NCBI GenBank assembly: GCA_022818135.1
Contig: JAFMSR010000015.1
Span: 20,958,645-21,022,644, forward strand
Origin: Saxidomus purpurata
Lineage: Eukaryota; Mollusca; Bivalvia; Venerida; Veneridae
Direction: 5' to 3'
Length of the DNA stretch: 64,000 nt
Position numbers and translations under genes: made by a program. A model generated the notes under the pieces. It did no database searches. It saw only the letters and a list, made by a program, of their open reading frames with translations, and was not told the origin of the DNA. Positions 24,801-35,961 of the stretch are shown here, in pieces. The first letter of the stretch is position 1. Each line of letters opens with the position of its first letter.

Positions 24801-27800
24801 TAAAATTTGAAAGAAGATGAATACACAGAAATTGCTTGTAATTCCTTACGATGTTAACGGGAAAATATTATGGTAACGCTTACTTTTTCATATGTATGTA
24901 TACATATGCTATAAGACCACGAGCTGATTTTAGTTTGTCAACAGTTGAGGTAAGGGAGTAAAGTAAAAGCGGATATTTCTTATATAGAAATTACAGACAT
25001 ACAGTGTTGTTGACAGTTGTTTACTTCTGGTTGACTGTGTTTGCTTTAGAAAGATATATAAGATATAGTTGTTTATTTTAGGTCTAAGACCATTTCTAAA
25101 GATGAATTACCAAGTCATAACAATAGTAATGTATTAAACTGATATAAATGCATAAGAAACGAAAAATCTTCAACAAGTTGATGAGGTATTGCCATATCGG
25201 GTAGGAGCAACTATAAAGAAGGGTTTACAGAGTTATGGTATGGTAAATACAAACAACCTTTAACTGAGTGAAACTTGTCTGCGCTTTAAGCTAAGGGGTA
25301 TAAAATGAAAATGCCGAGGAGATAAATTAAAGTACTTGAAGAAAGAAGGAACAGCCACTTTATGTTATTGCCAAAGATTTAAAAAGTAAAACGTATCTGT
25401 CTAGTAAACTTCAACACTTTAAGATTTTCTTTACTTAATAAATCAATGAACACAGTATATAGATTGAAGATTTAAAACGGTATTGCAGAGCGTAACACTG
25501 ATTTACTTATTAACGATGAAATAAACTTTCACATAAATGTATCTTTACTACCTTGATAAATATTACTTTTCATGAGACATTTTGCTTATTAATTGGCAGG
25601 GAGTTCCAGTTTCATCAAACTTGATTGAATGTATAAGAAAGTACTGGATTCGTAACCTTATAATTTTATCACAACGAAATTCAAATTATGTTGCTTTTAA
25701 AATGGACACACTTTAATGTGGTGAAAAATGAAAATGAACTTAATACATTTGATTAAGAATGAATATGATGAGAAGGACTTTCATACCATCTATTATGTAT
25801 ACGGAAGAGGTCATTTATATGTACGCATTGATGGTTTAAGGTAAAAAAAGTCTAAAGTCCTTCTTTATTTCATATAACTTACGACTGTGTTGCGTCGAAC
25901 CCTCGATATGATGTCAGTGACCTGTCAAGTCTACTAAGTAATAGAAAGCTAGAAACTAAACTTAAACTCACTGATTAACGAATTAATGCTAAAGAAATAA
26001 CTAAGGAGGTGAAGCTCAACATATACTCCTTTTGATATAAGTAATCACAATCCGATACGATACTTACTCATATCCAAGATGATTACATACTACATTAGCA
26101 GCATCAATATCTATGCCATCATAGCAAAGGGTATACGTTGTACCATCAAAGGAAGCTTCAACAAGTCCGGAATTCTGTGTAGCTCCACCTCTTAGGCGAG
26201 AATCTGCAAGATAATTATTTCACTAACAAAACATAGAGCAAATAATCATCTAGTCCATAAGTGGTTTTAAAATGCCTTTTTAACGCCTGTTGAAAGCATA
26301 ACAATATGCCCAAAGAGGGTATACGAGTGTTTTCTTTGAAAGTAAAGAAGATACTAAAGACAACTCGTTGGCTGCAAATCCACGTACGTCAGTGAAAATG
26401 GTGAATTTAAAAAAATTCAACTACGTATTCATGATATACCGGCTAAACAAACATATTGCACTTTCCAGAACAAAATTATTATTTGAATGTCTTTAAATTT
26501 ACATAATGGTAATGAGCTAACCGAACAGTTATAGAAAAAAGAAATTAAGTTGACTGTACCTTCAGTTTAAGCTCATTTGAATACTACCAAAGCTCGAGCG
26601 AGGAGAAAGTATAAGACATTCTCCAGTCACTGTTGCTTAACTACAAATTGTTTAAAAGTAACCTTAACATTGTTTACCTATGCAAAACAACCTAGTGCCA
26701 TGTCTATATGACCAGTTACTTTTGTTTGAGTAGTGGTAACGGTTCCATTTACTTGATCTGTTACATTGTTCTATGTCAGTTTCATTCCCAAAACATTCAA
26801 GTTCGTGTAACCAAGAGTATCCGCCATAGTTATCTATTGATGTCCATCCAGAGCTATAGCCAAACTCACTACAAGTGAAAAATGTTTTGTTGTTAAATGT
26901 GTGAACGATTTCATACAACACATAAACAATATTAAGAAAACCGTATCAGCTCTTTTAACAAATTTGAATGCAACAATGGATGCTGAAAATGTCGTATATT
27001 TCACTCTTCAAATACTGTACAGTTGTTGAAATTAAGTGTGCAATGTTTCTTGCAAAACTAACAGCGAACAAGGGAAATGCTTAAAAAACAATGAAACAAT
27101 GCTTACTTTTAAACTTATAACAAAAGCAATAGTGAACGTGTAACTAGAGGTTCATTTCTAAGACCGAATCGAATTTTGTTTTAAATCCGGAATTGTAAAA
27201 GGGAAATACAGTTTGAAACTGGCTTCTGAAACTTAACAATAGCCGTGGAGTATTTCCCTGTTTGAAAACAACTGCTGCAGAAAAACAAGTGAATATTTTT
27301 GTATTTCCTTAGATTGACCCGGGTGGTCTTTTTGTCCTACTTTCGCTTTATTGCATGTTGTAAACTGCGAAACTCCGGGAAAATTACAAAGATATTTGAA
27401 AACTGGAAAACCTACTCTCGTTATTGAAAAGGCAAAAAATAATTTATTAATTCTTTTGTTAAACTCATATTTTCAACACAATATGGTCGATGCAGTATGT
27501 CATATATTTCCTTCAGAAAAGACGCCCTTTACAAATCCAGATTAAAAGAACATTTTATTTGGTCTTAGTAATGGACCTTTAATGACACATTTTATTTTTA
27601 CACTATATTAAGCTTAATATGAAGGTGGCAGACTCAATAATATGTGTAATAGCAAAACATAATAATTGTGTCTGAATAAAAAATATTCAAAGCAACGCAC
27701 CAACATAAAATAGAAATCTAAGTTTAATGCGTTATTAACTTTACTTGTGTGTAAAACTAAAACTTCATTTACCTAAATCGTTTTTTATTGAAATATTTAA

Positions 27801-28316
27801 AGTTTTCATTATGCTAGGGTAGGTTCTTACAAACTAGCATAAAACGAATTAAGCGCAATACCTTAGCCCCAGAGTTCTACAAAGGAATGAAGCAGTTGTG
27901 TCCGAGAAACGGAATGCCGGGCTTCCAATCAGTCCCCATGAACCATCATGGTAGGCCTCTACAAAACCCTCATTTCCTCGTGCATTTACAGGCCACAGCC
28001 GAATTTCAAAACCTAGGACTTTACACAAAAGTTAACATTTTATCAACATATTTTCATTGTTCATTTAAACAATATTTCTAGTATAGTTCACTAAGTTCAG
28101 TATAATGGTTGTTAAAAAACAATTAAGTAATTTTTCAGATGCAATTAATACAGAACGTCGTGTTTCATAAAATGTAATTTTGATTTTCCTCGGCAACACA
28201 TATTTAATCATTGTGACTATCAAATGCTATTTTCATGGCAAGATAATGAATTTCAAAATAAACGTACCTGCGCTGATGCAGAAATATCCTAGAGTAAATA
28301 TCAGCAGATTTTTCAT
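18838..28316 (-). CDS. Gene A: secreted protein with five SRCR domains
   Basis: Spliced gene, 13 exons on minus: 28268-28316, 27862-28012, 26678-26868, 26068-26203, 24045-24199, 23584-23728, 22676-22857, 21833-21995, 21214-21386, 20521-20692, 19917-20084, 19624-19659, and a terminal exon from 18842 with TAA at 18838-18840. The start is MKNLLIFTLGYFCISA, a signal peptide whose exon ends in phase 1; the next exon adds the Gly at the likely cleavage site. SRCR1 to SRCR5 occupy about residues 17-130, 131-227, 228-336, 337-448 and 449-560, then a Gly/Ser linker tail; about 573 residues in the ancestral frame. No membrane segment. SRCR proteins of this design are extracellular and often bind microbial surfaces or polyanions; the ligand here is unknown. 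A 4-bp duplication at the exon 11 donor should shift the frame and end the protein a few residues after SRCR5. A similarity search would probably call it DMBT1-like. Confidence 0.85.
19624..19659 (-). CDS. Gene A exon 12: 36-nt linker exon
   Basis: Phase-1/1 exon encoding NSEGGSGSPIA between a TATAG acceptor and a GTAGGT donor. The next exon (from 18842) gives a Gly and then TAA at once, so this peptide is the C-terminal tail of the ancestral protein. With the upstream 4-bp duplication it would be read in another frame, giving TAA at its first bases. Confidence 0.75.
19917..20692 (-). CDS. Gene A SRCR5 (exons 10 and 11)
   Basis: Exon 10 is 20521-20692 (phase 1 to 2): IRLVGG, NGRWGSI in place of WGSVC, and VICSELGY. 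Exon 11 is 19917-20084: VSDVRC, DSITDC and IRC. Four cysteines remain (C3, C5, C6, C8). The loop before IRC is three codons shorter than in SRCR5 of gene C, and the Trp of the usual LFWMSD block is Arg. Exon 11 ends ...TGCACTGGCTG before GTACGC, four bases longer than the TGCACTG/GTACGC of its paralogs. Joined to exon 12 this gives Thr-Gly-Trp-stop. Confidence 0.8.
21214..21995 (-). CDS. Gene A SRCR4 (exons 8 and 9)
   Basis: Exon 8 is 21833-21995: IRLTGG, NEGRVELL, GRWGSI, VICSDLGY. Exon 9 is 21214-21386: LFWMSEVLC, SITKC, PVYLKIRC. Cysteines C3, C5, C6 and C8 only. The intron between SRCR4 and SRCR5 is homologous to the one in gene C, but the 36-nt linker exon present there is missing here. 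Confidence 0.85.
22496..22560 (-). pseudogene. Fossil 3' end of an SRCR3 second exon in gene A intron 7
   Basis: On minus the end of this stretch reads NWLYCF, matching the TWLYCF end of exon 7 (22676-22857), with surrounding non-coding sequence also related (GAAACGTTG nearby). Only the last part of the exon is recognisable and there is no good acceptor. It is read as the remnant of a duplicated exon; gene C has the same relic at about 55,600-55,710. Confidence 0.6.
22676..23728 (-). CDS. Gene A SRCR3 (exons 6 and 7)
   Basis: Exon 6 is 23584-23728: VRIARL, EGPVEVF, GSWGFVG, ASYLCKRFGL. Exon 7 is 22676-22857: SDVGFS, WLHSLSC, NETNIMQC, RRGTWLYCF, with donor A/GTAAGA. Four cysteines (C3, C5, C6, C8). 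NETN is a possible N-glycosylation site. The codon split at the exon 7/8 junction gives Asn here but Ser in B and C. Confidence 0.85.
24045..26203 (-). CDS. Gene A SRCR2 (exons 4 and 5), the cysteine-rich domain
   Basis: Exon 4 is 26068-26203: SRLRGG, GLVEASFDG, TLCYDG, VVCNHLGY. Exon 5 is 24045-24199: KISCKGCEYSLTEC, STTCFH, VVTC. Seven cysteines: the six of a group A SRCR domain (C2, C3, C5, C6, C7, C8) and one extra in CKGC. This is the only domain of the protein that keeps the C2 and C7 positions. The intron between its exons is about 1.9 kb. Confidence 0.85.
26678..28012 (-). CDS. Gene A SRCR1 (exons 2 and 3)
   Basis: Exon 2 is 27862-28012: FEIRLWPV, NEGFVEAYHDGSWGLIG, ASFLCRTLGL. Exon 3 is 26678-26868: SEFGYSSGW, LHELEC, NETDIEQC, RHGTRLFC. 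C3, C5, C6 and C8 only. NETD and NKSN are possible N-glycosylation sites. The intron between them carries about 650 bases (roughly 26,970-27,635) with no counterpart in gene C. Confidence 0.85.
28268..28316 (-). CDS. Gene A exon 1: signal peptide
   Basis: ATG at 28316, 49 nt to a GTACGT donor. MKNLLIFTLGYFCISA has a Lys near the start, a hydrophobic core and small residues at the end, as expected for a secretory signal. Genes B and C have exons of exactly the same length at the same place. The ATG is the first in the inferred leader. Confidence 0.85.
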
Positions 28317-28385
28317 GTTAGTTTTATTAATGAAACCTAGTTGGACTTACACATATTGTGAATAAAATGTCGAGTTGTGCGAACA

Positions 28386-28406
28386 CTTAAATAGACTTAT
28401 CACGTG
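28386..28406 (-). promoter_or_regulatory. Putative core promoter of gene A (TATA-like and CACGTG)
   Basis: On minus, CACGTGA (28400-28406) is followed by AAGTCTATTTAAG, with a TATA-like TATTTAAG at 28386-28393, about 70 bases before the ATG. The arrangement recurs upstream of gene C. CACGTG is the E-box of bHLH factors. Function is inferred from position and conservation only. Confidence 0.35.
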
Positions 28407-28634
28407 ACTTGTAAAACAATGGCAAATTAAATGTTTATTGTGAAATATTCAAGTTATATTAAAGTCCCAGTATCACTCAGATATACTCAGATATGGAATA
28501 ATTAATTTACATATACAAAAATGTTAGATGTTATATTTATTCTTAAACAATTTTGACATATACAATGTACCTTTCTTTCATATTGTTGTCGCTTCTTTAC
28601 TAACACGCGTTGTCAGAAAGAGTTTCCTATTTTT

Positions 28635-29450
28635 TGGCATGAGATCAGTTTCCGAATCATACCGGTTTCCGACTACTCGTTATCATAGCTTTAGCATAAC
28701 TCTTCAGAATTGGAGTACCATATAATTTCGAACACTATCATCCTAACAAGCAGCAAACAAAATTTCTTTTTCTAAAGATAAGCATTTAAAAAAAAAAATC
28801 TACATTTTATCTCTCACTGAATTTGTTAACATGTCAACATGTGAGTGATATGTGCATGCGCGGGAGATAACCGCTAGGTGTGTACAATCTAAATGGCAGT
28901 TTCCCGCCTTGGCACTGGAAACAAAAGAGACGAACTTCTAAAACTCCTCTGAAACACTTATTTTTCATTAGATATGATATTTATTTACTTTTATTAAGTC
29001 AAAGTGTGCTGATAAACAAAAATTGCTTGCAAATTATAGCACAGTCCAACTGTTGTGAAATGATAATACAGTGATGTACGAAATGGAACGGCAAGGAACG
29101 GATAATAGACAGACACTCGATACGAGCGTCGGAAAAGCAGGGTAAGGAATTTACACTATAAGAAATAAGAGTTCTTGCAGATATAAATCATTTATGATTC
29201 CAAAACTGTTCAAGATGAAATTATGTCGGAAACTGGTACTGTACCATAACTAATTAGCATAAGCTAGGCTATCCATTCGGAGCCCCAATTTTGGTATGCA
29301 TGCGCAAAAGATATTGGTCTTGTTAACATCATTGGAAAGGGTATAAACTTATGTTTGTAAATGTGTAGATGACTTTTGTTTACAAAACATATTTTCAAAA
29401 AAAATATACAGAAAACCTCCATTTTTTGCCGGAAACTTGTCTCATACCAG
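28635..29450. mobile_element. DNA element with short TIRs, absent from the gene C flank
   Basis: The ends are imperfect inverted copies: TGGCATGAGATCAGTTTCCG at the left and, in reverse complement, TGGTATGAGACAAGTTTCCG at the right. The paralogous flank of gene C (about 61,620-61,645) runs straight from the TTTTTTG left of the element to the ATATCATTGAAA right of it. That marks ~815 bases as an insertion. The target duplication is unclear (perhaps TA). No transposase ORF is seen. Confidence 0.5.
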
Positions 29451-30823
29451 TATCATTGAAAAAATACTACATAGCATGCTCTTTCGTCTTTAAACTGTAA
29501 AGAATGTAACGGTCATTTTGAAATTAGCTGGTGAGACATCTTTCTTAGTAATATAAGTTTTTTATCCAAGGTGCTCCTGTGACTTTAAACTTACTGTATT
29601 TTGTAAATTGTTAAACGGAACTACATTTTTAACAATAAATATCAATAGGGAAAATAAATCAAATGAATGCAAAACCACATAATGAATCAAATGATCATGC
29701 ATTTTTATGTTGGTAAGAAGAGCATTAACATAAACAAAGAGCATGCAAAATAAAGTTTAACGAATGTCAACAAATTAAGGATGTACGATTAAAAAAAAAG
29801 TTTTCTTTTTTCAAACTTTGAACAATTAATTATATTAAGTGATGTTTTAATTAAATATATTAGCAGTAAAGGGAAGATAAAAGCGTCACTTGAAAATGAA
29901 AACAAGCATTGATTAGAATCGGACATTAAAGTTTCTTTCTACATGAGAGATAGGAGTGTTAAGCTCATCGCAAAATTTAAGGAATTGCATAACACCGAAA
30001 CCTGCTTACATCGTGAAACGTACACGTCAGTCTTTCATGCCAACACCATTCTCAACTCTATTCGTGGGGATAGTTGTATGTTAAAACAATCTAAAGCGAC
30101 ACATGCATTGTCACTGCAGATTTGTTTAAATTCAGTTACTTTTTATCAATTGTAGAACCAGTTCTTGCATCTTGTTTTAACTAATCTCGATGAGTGCTTC
30201 CTGGAATTCTGAACAGGACTCGCACCGAAAGAGGGTATTGTCGAGGTCGGGGTCAAATACTGCAGCCGGAATTCAATCCTGCGGTTCCCTGTATCACCCC
30301 TCATTCTTTCCTTCTATAAATAAGATAAACATCGAGTTTGATGAGTACACATTTTATATCTAATTAAATACAAATGTATGACGGTAATTATGACATTAAT
30401 GATGCTTTTTCTTTTTTTATAAAATGCATATATCATGGCAACATACAACGGAGATTAATTCAGTAAGCTATGCTATCAATATTTTTATGCAAATGATTAG
30501 ACAAAAAGAAGAAAAGATAATAACACTTATTTTTATTGTGAATATTTACAATTTTATCTTTTATTCAAAATTAAATCTTGCTACAAAAATGTACTTTCTG
30601 ATTATTGATAATCAATAAAATAATACATGTGTTGAGTAATTATCAATCATGTCTGCTATTGAAAAAGATCACATTCATTTAAAATGTCGAAGTAAATTTG
30701 TCAACAAGTTAAAGGCGGTTGAAAGAAAGCTCAAAGTAGGTCTTGGTCATTGTATTTGGTGTCGATTTCATTTAAAATTCGATTTAGTAGAAGAAAACGT
30801 ATATTATTATAATAATACTAAAC

Positions 30824-30854
<31 letters not shown>

Positions 30855-31684
30855 AACAAATTCTTTATTTAAAGAAGGTTACATATACATATATAATATC
30901 CATACGACTTGGCCTTCTGAAGAAAAAAAACTATGAAAAGTACAAAAAGAAAACTTAAGAGTTCAACTACACCAGCTCAGTTATACACCATCCAGCAATA
31001 CTCAATAATTCATAGCAAACATTTTAAGACATTTGAACTCCATATACAGTCAAACCTATGTTAAAGGCCGCTAGTAGTAAAAGAAATCAAGAGGGAAGGA
31101 GAAAATGTCATTTAAGAACTCATGTAAATGCAGAAAAGGTGTTAATGATGACATCAATGATGCATGTTAATCATTTTTCCAGCGAGTGACATTTGCTTAC
31201 AAGTTTGACTGTAAATAAAGATCTTTCATACGATACACATACGTGCTGTACTCACCTCAGCCAAGAAACAATCTGTTTTGTTAATAATGCACGGAAATTT
31301 AACAATTAGTGAACCGTGACTGGTGTGGTAGTACTTATGTGAAAAAATTTGTATACAGAAAACATTGTGAATGTGGCTTTTTTTTCGAAATTATATGGGA
31401 AAACCTCTTTCAATGACTGTGTAGAATCATTGTAAGATGCCCTTAAATCAACAAAATCATCAAATATTGTTGAAAATGTTAAGGTACATTACGACAAAAC
31501 TCAGATTTAGTATGTGCAGTGTATATGTACTGCCAATGTCCATTTTAATATTTGTTGCATTTAAGGAGTCAGACAAATTGTAACATCTTCTCAATGACCA
31601 ATAGTATATGCTCGGTGCTGACGCGGCCTAACATTTGTAATGCTGTTATATAAGCTTTAAGGAGGAAGTTGATAATGTAATAAG
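29451..31684. repeat. Upstream flank of gene A, paralogous to 61,640-63,650
   Basis: This stretch aligns by eye with the flank of gene C, for example GAGAGATAGGAGTGTTA at about 29,945 and 62,133, and GAAAGAGGGTATTGTCGAGG at about 30,219 and 62,410. ORFs here (29943-30155, 30649-30936 and others) are broken or absent in the gene C copy, so I do not call genes. Confidence 0.65.
30826..31078 (-). mobile_element. Probable LINE 3' fragment with an ATA/TAT tail
   Basis: About 250 bases absent from the paralogous flank of gene C (near 63,030). On minus it ends ...CCTTCTTTAAATAAAGAA followed by a TTATTA microsatellite at 30826-30857. An AATAAA-type 3' end next to a microsatellite tail is common in non-LTR elements. 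No coding part remains. The assignment is an inference. Confidence 0.4.
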
Positions 31685-32712
31685 TAAGGATGGGAACGAA
31701 TGTTCGAATATTCGAATATTCGCATTCGTTCCGAATATTCGAATGCAATTTTAGGATTCGAATATTCGTTCATTATTTCGTTTTTTTCTTCATTTTTCTA
31801 CTTTTAAAGTTTGACAAAACGTTGACAAACACACGAAAGCCTTACCATATTTCATCAAACAACTAATTGCTTAATAGCCGTGGTCAGTGTTTTGATAACA
31901 CGTGTCATAATTGCAAATTGCAGATCCTAATTGCAAACAGTTTTTCAGTTTGTTGTTTTAGTAATTCACACGTGGCGTCATCATCTAGCGCCTTTATTAT
32001 GTCTATTATCGGCTCTAACAGATAAACGTCATATATGTAGCTTTTACAAAAAAAAAAAAAAAAAACAATCATGTTCGATTTCTCAATTGAAAACCAATCG
32101 AAAATCATTACTCAATAAAATGCAACCAATGGTATTTTGAGAAAGATGGATTGATGCGCACTGAATCCGCTTTTATTTGCGTTTGTAAGGCGTCAGTACT
32201 GGTTCTAACCAGGAACAAGGTTAAATGAAATTGAAGAATGTATATCATTTCACTAACATGACATGTGAAGTCGTTCTTATTGAAAACTGGCCAAAAACGC
32301 TCACAACAAATAATAAGAACTCACGTTTTGTTATACTTTTGTCAGTTGATACCGGAATGTATGTAGCAAATTATAAAGATGGCACGATATATATCAAAAC
32401 TAGTCGCAATAGTAAAGCAACAAGGTAGAATCAATAAAATACAAACGTAATATTAATTTTATCTATGAAAATTTCATTTCTTTTTATTTACTAAGACATG
32501 TTTCAATTCCCTAAATGTTGGATCATGAATTTAATTGACAATTTCCCGAAAGTTATTAATTAGTACTTGACGAAATATATATAATTTCGGATAAATCTTT
32601 TCGGATAGTAAAACATTCGAAAAGTTTTTAAAAATGATCCGAATATTCGAATGTATTCGAATAATTGATACGAATATTCGAATACTTAATATAGTATTCG
32701 TTCCCATCCTTA
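31685..32712. mobile_element. hAT-like DNA element with 8-bp target duplication
   Basis: A 1,028-bp insertion with perfect 17-bp terminal inverted repeats TAAGGATGGGAACGAAT. It is flanked by an 8-bp direct repeat GTAATAAG (31677-31684 and 32713-32720). The same place in the gene C flank (about 63,642-63,649) is empty and holds a single GTTATAAG. Eight-base target duplications are typical of hAT elements. The subterminal regions carry repeated CGAATATTCG palindromes. No DDE or BED-type ORF is present, so the element is non-autonomous. The A-run at about 32,047-32,065 is inside it. Confidence 0.85.
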
Positions 32713-32720
32713 GTAATAAG

Positions 32721-35700
32721 TGATGAACATTTTAACATGAATCATTATACTCTTGTTTAAGAACACAAAGTATGTATAGAGTTAATGCCTTCAGATCTGC
32801 TATAAATTAATTGGATTTATTCTTAGACATTCGATCCAAACATAACATATGATGGAAATAAATAACCTCGAATAGTGAGTGAATCAGTACACTTATATGC
32901 TAGATGAGACCAAAACGCCAGGAGTAGTTGCCCTTGATGAAAAATTATGTGTTATTTGTAGATTTGCTCGAAGAGCTCCCTTTTTTAACAATCAGAACCA
33001 GTAATAGATGATGTGTAAGTTCATAAGGTCCCGAATGGGTAGAAATATTGTCATTAATTATCCCCAAACTGTGATATTAAGTGCTGTTTCGAACGTAGAG
33101 TGAACTTACATAAAGCACTTATGCTACTAAATGACGGTCACGTTAGTCTGTATTTGGTTCAGCTTTAAATGGACAATCCCTAAATGTGGTGTCAAATTAA
33201 ATAACTTAAAATAAATTATTATATTTGCAAGGGATAGTACCAAACCTAAAAGTTTAAGCTATACATTCTAGTCATCATCGCTAAAATCAGCGTTAAAAAT
33301 GTTGTAATCCATTCAAAACATTCAACAATCTATGTAAAGTTGTTGTTGTACAATTTACAAATGGATACCGATGTATTACAGAAGGTTTCCTTGTTGACTA
33401 TTTGTGCTTATATGAGGTATTTTCGTTATATGATGTTCTGTAATAACATTGAATTATTCATTGAACACATTATTTATGTTAAGAGAATACAATCTGCTAG
33501 ATGTAGGTAGTGCCCCTTTAAGAAAACTAATGACGAAATATTTCATTAGATTTTCTTATTCTTAGATATGTTTAACTTTTCTTCACAAATAGCAGAATGA
33601 TAATGCAATAAATGATACATATGATTTTTTTTCGAACAGAACCTATTCTATTCTTGACATCTCTTCGGTACTTCACATTCTCTTGATCGAAAGAAAGTGA
33701 TGAAAGAAGATGAAAAAAAACGTGTGGTATGTGACACTTGTAGTACAGTTAGTATAGCAGATAGAGGCAAACAAGAATATATTTCATACGAATAAAAATA
33801 TGTACTTCGGATCTTTAGTTGTATTATTTTCAGAATTTTTACCATCAACACTTTCGTATTTAAAAGGCAAATCATTTAAATTCCGGGATATAATAAAAAT
33901 TGTACAGCCAAAAAGTATAACCTCTCGCAAATAAATTGAATATCCAACCAGGTTCCATGTATTGTATATAATGTGTTTTTCTCGCGTATTTAATTTTCGC
34001 TATATTGATCGCGAAAACTAGAATCAGAGAAAATGAAAACACTAGTTCACGACTATTTATGTTCCGCAATGGGTATGACTTTACTAAACCGGTGGGACTT
34101 GGAACAAGTCATCTTCTGTAGGGAACTTGCGGATCTATTAGATAGCTGTGGTTTCTGATTGGTCTAAAATGATTGGTAGCGCTAAAGTTTTCTAGAATAA
34201 AAAAAGAAAGTACAATGGTTGAGTATAACAAAGAAATAGTTTATGATGTTTCTAATTATTATTACGGTGCCCTATGGCTTTCTGTATAATTATATTGAAT
34301 TTTTGACAGAATGTAAATAAAATCCCACAGACGAGGAAGTAATATCCTTCTGGCGCAATTTTATGCTTTAATGTAATACATTATGTTTATAAATAGGGGC
34401 ATTTTTGGGTGTGACTAAGATGGTTCTACATATCTAATAGGATGTACATGTAATCACTCAACGAATGTTTTAGTATGCGGACCGAGCATAGATGTTATAC
34501 AGTAAGATTAGGGGAAAACATTTAGTGTAGTCATACTTGCTGGTATTCCTACTTTCAATTTGAATATCGGTGTCTACATAAAATTTATACGCTGTAATGT
34601 TTGATATGAAAAATCAAAATCGAGCGCGGAGATAATTATCTGTGTACTGCGGGTACAATTTTTGACTTCACCCCGATTTTCATAAAAAACAAGACCCTAC
34701 TATATACGTGAGCGAAACTCAAATTTAACTTATTGACATTTTTATTAAAATTTTTGTTGCAAGCTTGTATATGCATGTATACCTTATATCTTGAGCTATA
34801 AAGTTGTGTTTCAAAAGACTAGACTAAGTGTGTAAAACGCAATCTAAAAAAGGTCGATGTTAAAAACACCAAAAAACCGAATGACCAAACAAGAAATTGC
34901 TGATTTAAATTTAAATTTTCTTTCTCGAGAGCACTCATTCGCGAATTCATCATTTCGCCAAATTAAAGTTCTTTGGCAAAATTGTGATTGCTGCTGCCCG
35001 AGGAATTATATCATGACATTCCTCAAAGACGTGATATTGTCCCACTTCCACAGTGGACCGATGGAACTAGAAGGGTCAAAACGTGTACAAATGTCTGGTA
35101 ACCGACAAACGGCAAAATACAGGTATAACTGTGACTTTTCCAACTCTTTACACATTATAGCACGCTTTGCACATTATGTAAAAGTATTACGATTAGAAAT
35201 AATATAACACGATTAGCTCGTTGTGTATCAAGAACTTTATACCATACCGAAGCCTTGTTTGGAAATTTGATAAACATGCCAACAATTAACAGTGGAAATT
35301 TTGAATTTTCGACCGGTGCGAAAAAAATACAGATTCCAAAGCTGCTGACGAAATATGTATGATAATGTTTTTTTCTACCATCAGCTTTATGTTGAATTTA
35401 CATTAAAAATGTTTCAAAAAAACGTCATGTATAACAAACTTATAGACCGGAAACGATTTTCAAATGCACAGAGCACGTACACGCATGCACACACACAGGG
35501 GTAACACTCAATGCCCGTCCGCCATCATCATGGTGGGGACACAGCTAATAGTAATGGATAGTATTCTTCGAATTAAAGAAAGTTATTTTCCAAGATCTAT
35601 ATTAAATATAGTGTTACAGTAACAGTTATACTTCAGGAAACGGCTGAAATGTAGAACTAGTAAAATGTGCAATATTCATCACTGTTACCATAAAACATTC

Positions 35701-35793
35701 AATATCATTTTTGTTCTTGCAAGAAACACCAGCAACTTTCTTTTCATTACGTTCTAGGGAAAATAACATGATTTTATAGATTCTACAGAGTTT
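32721..35793. other. Intergenic region between gene A and gene B, no supported gene
   Basis: The first ~350 bases still match the gene C flank (for example GATGAGACCAAAACGCCAGG at 32,904, C copy at 63,822). Beyond that the sequence is unmatched in the window. A 116-codon plus-strand frame at 34857-35207 has no recognisable domain. The rest is A+T-rich and shows no repeat structure. Confidence 0.45.
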
Positions 35794-35799
35794 TTTATT
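35794..35799 (-). terminator. Polyadenylation signal of gene B
   Basis: AATAAA on minus, about 165 bases after the inferred TAA stop (35962-35964). Confidence 0.45.
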
Positions 35800-35961
35800 C
35801 GTATTTTTTATCAGTATTCTGATATTTACACACATTCTGTGACAGGATAATGCTTTTTTCAAGGTTCAAATGTTCATGTGATGTTGTGTGTCGTTGTAGC
35901 CACCCAAAAAGCTTTTCAATGACAATGAACAGAAATATTTCATCTCTGTAAAGATATCCAG

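Noticed and set aside
27887..28081. 64-codon plus ORF
   Set aside because: Shadow of gene A exon 2 on the other strand.
30205..30310. Possible tRNA-like or SINE head on minus, also present near 62,390-62,480
   Set aside because: B-box-like bases occur, but no A box at the right distance. Both copies are explained by the segmental duplication.
34857..35207. 116-codon plus ORF between genes A and B
   Set aside because: Longest unexplained frame in the window, but no known motif, no signal peptide and no paralogous copy to test constraint. Not called without transcript evidence.
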